Source: Marinobacter piscis | Lineage (GTDB): Bacteria; Pseudomonadota; Gammaproteobacteria; Pseudomonadales; Oleiphilaceae | Assembly: GCF_007671655.1 (NCBI RefSeq) | Contig: NZ_VCGX01000001.1 | Span: 62,001 to 126,000 of the forward strand | Direction of reading: 5' to 3' | DNA: 64,000 bases | Program-made: the position numbers and the translations under genes | The notes under the pieces: model-generated | What the model was told of the DNA's origin: nothing | Seen by the model: the letters and a program-made list of their open reading frames with translations, nothing else | Databases searched by the model: none | Shown: one piece after another, positions 57,472-64,000 of the stretch | How the letters are laid out: each line of letters opens with the position of its first letter | Numbering within the stretch: the stretch's first letter is position 1

Positions 57472-58550
57472 AGACGTTTCTCCAGAGCCGCCACTTCACG
57501 CTGCCAGTGTTCGGGTTCCGGATTGCCCGGCTTGCGATCACCAAACAAGGTCACCACAATTTCACCCTTGGCGTTATAGCCTTCCAGGGAGGTGATGGTG
57601 CCATCTGTAGACGGCCGACGAACCACAAACCAGTCGCTGATGCCGTCGGTGTTGGCGTGCAGATTAAAGCCTTTATCCAGCACGTTTATCCAGGGACCCA
57701 TACGCTTAACATTGCCGACGGTACCGGCAAAAATCTGGACAATGCCCGGGTTGCCCACAAACACCATAATCGCGCACTGACTGGCCTTTGCCTGCTCCAG
57801 AATCTGATCCAGCGGCGAAAGTACGTCGTCGGTTGAGCGCTTCAGGCGGGTAACCCATTTGGACCCGACCAGCTCAACTGCAGTTTGCCGATCCACCTTG
57901 TTGCGCTTGAGCATGGCGTGGAAGTGGTGCACGTCTTTGAGCTTTGACCAGTCTTCCTTCAGGGCGCCAACATCCACTGTGCCCGAGTCCGTGCGCTCAG
58001 CTGGGGCCGGCGCCGCCGTCAGCACCGGGGCTTCTGCCGCCGGATTGAGGTACTCACCCACCAGCGCATCCCAGGCTGAAGTGTTCGTGGCCCCGGTTTT
58101 GTAGATCTTGTGCAGCGCCATGCCATGGGCATTGAAAAACTGCAGACTTTCCCGAGTAATCTTGCCGGTATTCTCGGTAACCAGATATCCGTGTGCCCAA
58201 CTGTTAAAGAATACCCGCACATCAATATCACCCACAGCCAGCCCCATGGCGCCCTTGCCGGCAACGGTAAACTTGTTGAAGGTAGCGGTGATCTCGTGCA
58301 CTACCTGATCGTTACGCGTGAGAATCATCACATCTCCCACCGCATCCATAGCCTTCATGAGCTCGCCGAACTCAGCTTTAAGAGGCTGAACTCCCTCGGT
58401 TCGACAAAGCAGCAGCTCCAGCTCGCTCACACCCAGTTCATTGGCGGCATTGCGAATGCGAAGTTTGGGCAGCGTCGCCAGCAGTGCCTGCCAGCGGCTG
58501 TTCAACGATTCGTTCACCTGTTTTTCTGGCGCGTCCATTGTTGCGGTCAT
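57462..58550 (-). CDS. hmuS: HmuS, cytoplasmic heme-handling/degrading protein
   Basis: A 362-residue protein of two HemS/ChuX-like repeats. LGVSELELLLCRTEG near residue 40 opens the first, and WSKLKDVHHFHAMLKRNKVDR near residue 210 opens the second, a hallmark of the family, with conserved His residues for heme. HmuS either stores heme in the cytoplasm or breaks the macrocycle. GGAGACAACTGAA precedes the ATG. Confidence 0.94.
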   Translation of the reverse strand: MTATMDAPEKQVNESLNSRWQALLATLPKLRIRNAANELGVSELELLLCRTEGVQPLKAEFGELMKAMDAVGDVMILTRNDQVVHEITATFNKFTVAGKGAMGLAVGDIDVRVFFNSWAHGYLVTENTGKITRESLQFFNAHGMALHKIYKTGATNTSAWDALVGEYLNPAAEAPVLTAAPAPAERTDSGTVDVGALKEDWSKLKDVHHFHAMLKRNKVDRQTAVELVGSKWVTRLKRSTDDVLSPLDQILEQAKASQCAIMVFVGNPGIVQIFAGTVGNVKRMGPWINVLDKGFNLHANTDGISDWFVVRRPSTDGTITSLEGYNAKGEIVVTLFGDRKPGNPEPEHWQREVAALEKRLCV

Positions 58551-58551
58551 T

Positions 58552-59745
58552 TCAGTTGTCTCCTTCGGTCAGTGAGGCTTCGGTCCAACGCACAATAGGC
58601 TGGCCGGATTCTGTGTCGTCGCCGTAGTAGCCGGCAATCTGCACGGCGTATACAGGTGCGGCTGGATCATTGGAATCTGTGTCTATGGCGTAAACGCGGT
58701 AGTTGGGGCGAAGCACATGGCCGGCTGTCTGGTCGTAGGCATACCAGCTCGCCACATTGAATACACCGCTGGCGTCTGCAGCGTATAAGCCTGTAATCGA
58801 CTGGCCACTAACGGGTTCGTCTGTAGCTTTGCGATACTCCCTGAGCTTCTCCCAGCTGAACTCCCCTAATGCACCACCGTTGCCATCGCCGGAAACGCCA
58901 CTGTTGGTGCGCAGCTCAAGACTGCGAGCATCTACATCAAAAACCAGTTTGATGTCCCATAAATCAGAGGTTTCACAATCTACGGTATTACCAGCACCCG
59001 AGCCCTGGCCCTGAGTGACGCCTTCATCAAAATCAAAACAGGTTTCCAGTTGAGAAAGGGAACCGCTAAACGCGACATCCTTATTGGTGAACTGCTCAGC
59101 CCCTTCAGGCTGGACATCAAACCTGATTCTGAAACCGTTATTCGTGGCGGTTGGTGCAGGATCAAACTTGAGCATTTCAACGCGCATACGAGCGTAGCTG
59201 TTGCCCTCAGCCGAACGCACCAGCCAGCCTATGCTGTCATTTTGCACAACCGAGTGCGTCTTAAGATCATAGGTGTACCACTTGTCACCAAAGAGATTGG
59301 CAACTTCACCTCCATACCAATGATCAGGCGCCGGGTAAGCAGCCGTCAGAGCAGACATTTCCGAGTCGTCATTGGCGGCCTGCTCCAGCAAATCGAACCT
59401 GGGCTCGCCGCTGCCTGTATAAAACTTGTCCTGAGGCTCAAGAACCGCACCTTTCACACTGCCCGCACCCACGTCGCCGTTGTTCACCTGAATCGCGTCC
59501 CGCTTGAATGAGAGGTGCCAGCCAGAAGAACTCCTGGCTTCTTCCTCGGTAAGCTTCACAATTCTGCCGGTAACCAGATTCAGATAGGTGGCTTTATCGT
59601 ATGACTTCGCATCGATGACCTTTCGCGAAGCCTGACTATCCGGATCATTCTCACTGGGTGTACCCAGAGTATTGTCACTGCCCCCGCAACCGGCGAGTAG
59701 CGCCGTTGATACGGCCATCCCCAGCAAAACCCGAGTGTTGTTCAT
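58552..59745 (-). CDS. hmuY: HmuY-family heme-binding lipoprotein with two HmuY-like repeats
   Basis: A 397-residue lipoprotein: signal with lipobox LLAGC (Cys20), then two similar halves. W76-HLSFKRDAIQVNNG corresponds to W263-DIKLVFDVDARSLELRTNSG; WYTYD (156-160) to WYAYD (334-338); YARMRVEMLKF (184 on) to YAVQIAGYY (366 on). HmuY proteins capture heme at the cell surface and pass it to a TonB-dependent receptor. Ordinary HmuY has one such domain of about 200 residues. It lies between the receptor and hmuS, with AAGGAG before the ATG. Confidence 0.85.
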   Translation of the reverse strand: MNNTRVLLGMAVSTALLAGCGGSDNTLGTPSENDPDSQASRKVIDAKSYDKATYLNLVTGRIVKLTEEEARSSSGWHLSFKRDAIQVNNGDVGAGSVKGAVLEPQDKFYTGSGEPRFDLLEQAANDDSEMSALTAAYPAPDHWYGGEVANLFGDKWYTYDLKTHSVVQNDSIGWLVRSAEGNSYARMRVEMLKFDPAPTATNNGFRIRFDVQPEGAEQFTNKDVAFSGSLSQLETCFDFDEGVTQGQGSGAGNTVDCETSDLWDIKLVFDVDARSLELRTNSGVSGDGNGGALGEFSWEKLREYRKATDEPVSGQSITGLYAADASGVFNVASWYAYDQTAGHVLRPNYRVYAIDTDSNDPAAPVYAVQIAGYYGDDTESGQPIVRWTEASLTEGDN

Positions 59746-59770
59746 TGTTCATCTCCTTGTTGATTGACTG

Positions 59771-61795
59771 TTATCGTCCAAAGCCCAGGGTCGCGCCCAG
59801 GTACACAAAACGACCGGAAACGGGGCCAACGTCGTCGCTGTTGTCGAAATCCCGCTGTTTGTTGGTGAGGTTGTCGATGCCGGCGAACACTCGCAGGTTG
59901 TCGCCGAATGTTTGATTGAGCTTGAGATCCAAGGTGGTGTACCCAGGTGACTGCATGGCTTCGTCAGTGTCTATGTATTCCGAGCTTTGGTTGCGTATCC
60001 GCACCGACCAGCTCAGCCCCGGAATCCCCGCCATCCCGTCCAGCCCGAGCCGGGCCTGATGTTGCGGACGATTGGGCAGTGCCTTGCCGGTGGCCCTGTC
60101 TTCGGCATCGGTGTAGGTGTAGCCGGCGCTGAGTTCCCAGCCGGGAGCAAACTGCCAGCCAGCGGTAGTTTCGATGCCTCGGGTGCGCGCCTTGTCCACG
60201 TTCGCGTATCGATGCACATCCACACCATCTCCACGAATGGCAGTAGCTTGCGGGTCAAACTGGGTTTGTATGAGGTCTTCAATGAGGTTCTGGTAAGCAT
60301 TGATTTCAAACCATCCGGCACTCAGGTAGTTCACGCCCCAGCCCAGCTGCAGATTCCGGGAAACTTCCGGCTCCAGATCCGGGTTGCCCTGCACCACATA
60401 ACCAAGCTGGCTGTGATCAAAGCGGAAGTGACGCTCTTTGAGATTAGGCACCCGGTAACCGCCACTCCAGCTGGCACGCAGATACTGGCTCGCGGCCCAG
60501 CCGGGGGTAAGCTCGTAACGGGCGCTGAGTTTTGGGGCATAATGGTCACCAAAGCCGGAATCATATTGTCCGCGCAAACCCGCTACCCACTCCCAGCGCT
60601 CCGTTGGCATCCATGTATCCTGAAACCAGAGCTCTTTACTGTTCCGCGAGCGCTCACCTCCTATCAGTTCAGCGGCTCCATCGACAGTCTGCTCCAAGGT
60701 TTCATGGTGAAGATCCGCACCTACCATCAGCAGGTGGTATTCTCCGGCAGAAATTTCTGTGCTCGCAGAGGCCTGGGACAGTGCCTGGCTTGCCTCACGC
60801 TGATCAAAACGACCAAACGCCGAGTACTTGTATGTATCGTCCCGCAACTCTTCTCGCAGCAGATTCCAATCCAGCGCTTGCTGGTCACTCAGCGTGTGCT
60901 CACCACCGACTACCGCGCGCCAACGTTCTACAGTTTCTTCCTTGCCCTGCTTAAGAGTGGTGCCTGCCTTCGAGGTGAGAAAACGGGAGCCTGAAGTTTC
61001 ATCAAAATACCCCAGCTCGGTAAAAAGGCGTTGATCGCTACCTGGTAGCCACTCCAGGCGGGAGCTGAACTGGTTGCGGTCGTATTCATCACCCGGACGT
61101 TCCCAGGTGGCAGGTTCAGGATCCAGCCCGTCTGAATACTGATGTGATCCATTTACACGCAGGCGTAGTTGCTCACTACCCATAGTCATACTTGCCCTCG
61201 CACCATACCGGGCAAGGTCAGTATTCTCGGCGCTTGGGTTCTGGTCACCGTAGCTGCCACCGTCAACGGTTATCTCACCGCTCACACCAGGCTCAACATC
61301 ACGGGTTATCACATTAACAACCCCGCCAATGGCGGCGCTTCCGTACTGGGCCGAGCCAGCGCCCTTAACCACCTCAATGCGTTTTACGTCCAGCAGCGCC
61401 AGCTGGCTTACATCAACAGACGATCCGGTGGTGGCGGTCATGGGTAAGCCGTCGATCAGAATCAGCACCCGGTCGGCACTAACACCCTGCATCCAGACTT
61501 CCTGTCCGACTTTGCCGTGGATCTCACGGAGTTGCAGCCCAGGAACGTTTTCCAGGGCCTCAGCAACATTCCGTGCATGGGTTTTCTCCAGCTCGCGTCT
61601 GGTCACTACTTCAGTGCGTACCGGTGTATCGCTCAGTGTGCGACTGGAGCGGGTACCTGTGACCACAACCTCATCAAGATAAAACCCGGGCCCGGACTCA
61701 ACCGTGGCAAACACAGGCCCACAATACCCTGAGAAAAAAGCGACCATGGATACCCAGGCCAACGGTTGATGACTCGTTTTGTAAACCCTTCTCAC
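59771..61795 (-). CDS. hmuR: HmuR-type TonB-dependent heme/hemoglobin receptor
   Basis: An outer-membrane receptor of 674 residues. Signal peptide VRRVYKTSHQPLAWVSMVAF ends at VFA; a TonB-box-like DEVVVTGTR follows, then the plug (NVPGLQLREIHG, SADRVLILIDGLP) and a 22-strand barrel ending YLGATLGFGR. The receptor-typical FRFDHSQLGYVVQGNPDLEPE loop (FRAP/NPDL region) is visible. GTG at 61795, with CAGGGGTGGG upstream, is chosen because the earlier ATG at 61846 lies inside the Fur box. First gene of hmuR-Y-S-T-U-V. Confidence 0.93.
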   Translation of the reverse strand: MRRVYKTSHQPLAWVSMVAFFSGYCGPVFATVESGPGFYLDEVVVTGTRSSRTLSDTPVRTEVVTRRELEKTHARNVAEALENVPGLQLREIHGKVGQEVWMQGVSADRVLILIDGLPMTATTGSSVDVSQLALLDVKRIEVVKGAGSAQYGSAAIGGVVNVITRDVEPGVSGEITVDGGSYGDQNPSAENTDLARYGARASMTMGSEQLRLRVNGSHQYSDGLDPEPATWERPGDEYDRNQFSSRLEWLPGSDQRLFTELGYFDETSGSRFLTSKAGTTLKQGKEETVERWRAVVGGEHTLSDQQALDWNLLREELRDDTYKYSAFGRFDQREASQALSQASASTEISAGEYHLLMVGADLHHETLEQTVDGAAELIGGERSRNSKELWFQDTWMPTERWEWVAGLRGQYDSGFGDHYAPKLSARYELTPGWAASQYLRASWSGGYRVPNLKERHFRFDHSQLGYVVQGNPDLEPEVSRNLQLGWGVNYLSAGWFEINAYQNLIEDLIQTQFDPQATAIRGDGVDVHRYANVDKARTRGIETTAGWQFAPGWELSAGYTYTDAEDRATGKALPNRPQHQARLGLDGMAGIPGLSWSVRIRNQSSEYIDTDEAMQSPGYTTLDLKLNQTFGDNLRVFAGIDNLTNKQRDFDNSDDVGPVSGRFVYLGATLGFGR

Positions 61796-61831
61796 AAAAA
61801 CCCACCCCTGAATGCGAACTATTATTAGAAC

Positions 61832-61850
61832 AATAATGCGAAGCATTCTT
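61832..61850 (-). promoter_or_regulatory. Fur box of the heme uptake operon
   Basis: AATAATGCGAAGCATTCTT matches the 19-bp Fur consensus GATAATGATAATCATTATC at 13 positions and includes the symmetric core AATGC-GAA-GCATT. It lies 37 bases before the proposed GTG start of hmuR. Iron-loaded Fur should repress the operon. Confidence 0.75.
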
Positions 61851-61966
61851 GTTCAGGGCTGAATTTATGTCAATAAAAATATACGTGCAATTTCGTAGAA
61901 CAGCAGATAAGTCAGGAAGCTTTGCAGCCAGGGAATACAGAAAAAGGGTAGGAACAGGTTATCGCA

Positions 61967-62007
61967 TCATGCTCAGGGACAACGCCGGGCAGCGCGCCTG
62001 AGCATGA
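61967..62007. terminator. Hairpin downstream of secB
   Basis: TCATGCTCAGG / CCTGAGCATGA form an 11-bp stem around a 19-base GC-rich interior, 17 bases beyond the secB stop. No T run is seen. It separates secB from the heme operon promoter. Confidence 0.5.
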
Positions 62008-62024
62008 CGTTTAAGAGAGGGGAA

Positions 62025-62528
62025 TCAGTGGGTTTTCTGCTCTTCTCCGGCTTCACCGCCAGCTTCATCCTGCTTGCGCTGGAGCGCCTGGGCGTAGATG
62101 GCGTCGAAGTTGACCGGTGCCAGCATAAGTGCCGGGAAGCTGCCTTTGTTCACCACCGTATCGATGGTTTCACGGGCGTAAGGGAACAGAATTGTGGGGC
62201 AATATGCACCCAGCATCTGGCCCAGTTGAGCGCCTTCAATACCAGAGACAAGAAAAACACCTGCCTGTTGAATCTCAACAATGTAGGCGACTTTTTCACC
62301 TATTTTTGCTGTTACAGTCAGTGACAGGACAACCTCGTACTGGTTATCGCTCACTTTCGAGTGCGACGTATTCAGGTCCAGGTTTACCTGAGGCTTCCAT
62401 TGCTCCTGAAACACCACCGGGGAGTTCGGAGATTCAAAAGACAGGTCCTTCACGTAAATACGTTGCAGAGCAAACTGGGCCTGGTTCTGGTTGTCGCTGC
62501 CTGCGGCGCCTTGCTGATTTTCAGCCAT
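62025..62528 (-). CDS. secB: SecB, protein export chaperone
   Basis: A 167-residue tetrameric chaperone that keeps preproteins unfolded and delivers them to SecA. FALQRIYVKDLSFESPNSP at the start, VVLSLTVTAKIG, and LFPYARETIDTVVNKGSFPALMLAPVNFDAIY towards the end are family landmarks. GAAAGGACGTGAC precedes the ATG. It lies 151 bases downstream of the rhodanese-like gene, a usual neighbour, possibly in one transcript. Confidence 0.97.
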   Translation of the reverse strand: MAENQQGAAGSDNQNQAQFALQRIYVKDLSFESPNSPVVFQEQWKPQVNLDLNTSHSKVSDNQYEVVLSLTVTAKIGEKVAYIVEIQQAGVFLVSGIEGAQLGQMLGAYCPTILFPYARETIDTVVNKGSFPALMLAPVNFDAIYAQALQRKQDEAGGEAGEEQKTH

Positions 62529-62679
62529 GTCACGTCCTTTCGCTATTGTAGAGAGATGGAGCGGGCTTGCAGCCCGTTACTATGTACAGATCTGCCCCGG
62601 AACTTTACTACCTGTTCGCACCTGAGTATGTGAAACAGTACGACAGAGGGGCTCCGTAGCCCAGATCCTGCCAGCACTT

Positions 62680-63105
62680 TTATTTTTTCACCAGTGGCAG
62701 GTTACTGGCCTTCCAGTCGCCGACACCACCGTTGAGTCGCGCAACATTGGTGAAGCCTTCAGCATTAAGCTGTTTAACGGCCATTGCAGAATGCTGCCCC
62801 ATTTTGTCGGCGATGATAATCTGCTTGTCTTTGTGCTTATTCAGCTCAGCCGCCCGGCTTTTCAGACTGTTCAGTGGAATATTTACAGAGCCGGTAATCC
62901 GCCCTTCGGCAAACTCTTTGCGATCCCGGATATCCACCACAATAGCCTCATCACGGTTTATCAGACCCACAGCGCCCTGAGCGGAAATCTTGGAGCCGCC
63001 ACGTTTGGACTCCAGCACCAGGATTGCTACCAGAAAGGCCACAAACAGTGAGGCAAGAATGTAGTGGTTAACGACAAATTCAAACAACCGACCTAAAAGA
63101 TCCAT
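62680..63105 (-). CDS. Membrane-anchored rhodanese-like protein (YibN type), active Cys absent
   Basis: A 141-residue protein: one N-terminal helix (about 15-31) then a rhodanese domain (about 40-140) with VVDIRDRKEFAEGRI and NGGVGDWKASNLP. The active-site loop that normally starts with Cys reads IIIADKMGQHSAMA, with Asp100 in the cysteine position, so sulfur transfer by the standard mechanism is not expected. The neighbours gpmI (divergent) and secB (downstream) match the typical yibN locus. It may bind proteins or small anions rather than act as a sulfurtransferase. Confidence 0.88.
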   Translation of the reverse strand: MDLLGRLFEFVVNHYILASLFVAFLVAILVLESKRGGSKISAQGAVGLINRDEAIVVDIRDRKEFAEGRITGSVNIPLNSLKSRAAELNKHKDKQIIIADKMGQHSAMAVKQLNAEGFTNVARLNGGVGDWKASNLPLVKK

Positions 63106-63261
63106 GAAGCTACCCTGAAAATAAGTTTGGGCGGATTATACACAGGCTGCGCGCCTGACAGAAGGTAACCATACAGGTGGCGACGGTAGCCTCACAGTGC
63201 AAAAATGGATAAGCTTCACGTCTGTTTCTGTAAACTTACTGCTATTCAACTTCCGGACTGA

Positions 63262-64000
63262 ATGATGACAGCACTGCGCAAGCCGACAGCACTGATAATT
63301 CTGGATGGCTGGGGCCACCGTGATCCCGCCGAAGATAACGCTATCAGCAACGCTCATACCCCATTCTGGGACAACCTCTGGGAATCCCGTCCCCGGTCTC
63401 TCATCAACACATCAGGCATGTTTGTGGGACTGCCCCAGGGCCAGATGGGCAACTCGGAAGTCGGGCACATGAACCTGGGCGCCGGCCGCGTGGTTTACCA
63501 GAGCCTGACTCGTATCGATAAGGGCCTGGAAGACGGATCATTCAATAAAAACACCGCCCTTTGCTCGGCCATTGATAAAGCCGTGAACAATAACGGTGCG
63601 GTTCACCTTATGGGGCTGCTCTCTCCCGGAGGGGTTCACAGCCACGAAGACCACATTCTTGCCGCCGCAGAACTTGCGGCCTCGCGCGGCGCAAAAGCTG
63701 TGTACGTGCACGCGTTCCTCGACGGCCGCGATATGCCGCCGCGCAGTGCCCGCCCCTCGCTTGAGAAGGCTGATGCAAAGCTCAGAAGCCTGGGTAAAGG
63801 CCGGGTAGCTTCCATTGTTGGTCGCTACTATGCCATGGACAGGGATAACCGCTGGGACCGGGTAGAGTCTGCTTACAATCTGATGACCCTGGGCGAGTCC
63901 GAGTTTACCGCAAACGATCCGGTGTCCGGCCTGGAACAGGCGTATGAGCGCGGTGAGAACGATGAATTTGTAAAACCGACCCGCCTGCAGGCAGCCGACG
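63262..64000 (+). CDS. gpmI: 2,3-bisphosphoglycerate-independent phosphoglycerate mutase, 3' end cut
   Basis: The frame is open from the ATG at 63262 (or the adjacent ATG at 63265) to the window end, giving about 246 of an expected 510 residues. Visible landmarks: [12 protein letters not shown] (first metal ligand), [17 protein letters not shown] with the catalytic Ser, [17 protein letters not shown] and [13 protein letters not shown]. It is the glycolytic Mn-dependent mutase interconverting 3- and 2-phosphoglycerate. It is divergent from the rhodanese-like gene. Confidence 0.96.
   Translation, partial: MMTALRKPTALIILDGWGHRDPAEDNAISNAHTPFWDNLWESRPRSLINTSGMFVGLPQGQMGNSEVGHMNLGAGRVVYQSLTRIDKGLEDGSFNKNTALCSAIDKAVNNNGAVHLMGLLSPGGVHSHEDHILAAAELAASRGAKAVYVHAFLDGRDMPPRSARPSLEKADAKLRSLGKGRVASIVGRYYAMDRDNRWDRVESAYNLMTLGESEFTANDPVSGLEQAYERGENDEFVKPTRLQAAD

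Overview
The window is chromosomal DNA of a denitrifying gammaproteobacterium, most likely Marinobacter or a close relative. This placement is inferred from gene content: a nirS-type denitrification island, a fabA-fabB pair, polar-flagellum genes of the flgP/flgT type, and the overall character of the proteins. No rRNA or tRNA gene is visible to confirm it. There is no sign of prophage, integrase, transposase or CRISPR array. The first gene (a chemoreceptor) and the last (gpmI) are cut by the window edges.

Layout. 1-10.8 kb: chemoreceptor end, a sodium:solute symporter with a 43-residue small partner, hemN, a tandem-duplicated HAD protein, a CDF zinc exporter, a BCCT transporter overlapping a UspA protein, and an AEC permease. 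10.9-16.6 kb: nitric oxide reductase operon norC-norB-[membrane Fe-S protein]-norD-norE-norF behind a near-perfect FNR/DNR box. 16.6-16.7 kb: a palindromic repeat element with 25-bp arms. 16.75-19.55 kb (minus): nirC-nirF-nirQ-orf124, divergent from 19.8-27.1 kb (plus): nirS-nirD-nirL-nirG-nirH-nirJ-nirE-nirN, i.e. cytochrome cd1 nitrite reductase plus complete heme d1 synthesis. 27.1-37.5 kb: dCache chemoreceptor, an unusual Crp/Fnr regulator, a thioesterase, a Yip1-like protein, two nnrS paralogues flanking two nitrate/nitrite MFS transporters, and sirB2. 37.7-41.3 kb: fabA, fabB, a minimal AraC protein, trhP. 41.4-47.7 kb: sufBCDSATE behind a strong IscR type-1 site. 47.8-49.6 kb: flgP-flgT. 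49.8-54.8 kb: an outer-membrane barrel, cca, a pteridine reductase, a thiolase and trmL. 54.7-61.8 kb (minus): a Fur-controlled heme uptake operon hmuR-hmuY-hmuS-hmuT-hmuU-hmuV. 62-64 kb: secB, a rhodanese-like protein, gpmI.

How it fits together. Nitrate and nitrite enter through the NarK proteins; NirS reduces nitrite to NO using heme d1 made by NirE, the NirD/L/G/H decarboxylases, NirJ, NirF and NirN; NorCB removes NO with help from NorD and NirQ. HemN supplies anaerobic heme. The recurring theme is heme and iron: heme synthesis, heme d1, heme import and Fe-S assembly all lie in one 64-kb stretch. FNR/DNR-like boxes lie before norC, hemN and narK, with weaker ones before nirS and the crp-like gene. 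Nitrate reductase (nar/nap), N2O reductase (nos), nirM and a canonical dnr gene are not in the window.

The points most worth a second look are the uncharacterised membrane gene orf124 behind nirQ, the polyferredoxin inside the nor operon, the atypical recognition helix of the Crp/Fnr protein, the double HAD protein with a DxH motif, the double HmuY domain, the rhodanese without its cysteine, and the palindromic element at 16.6 kb.
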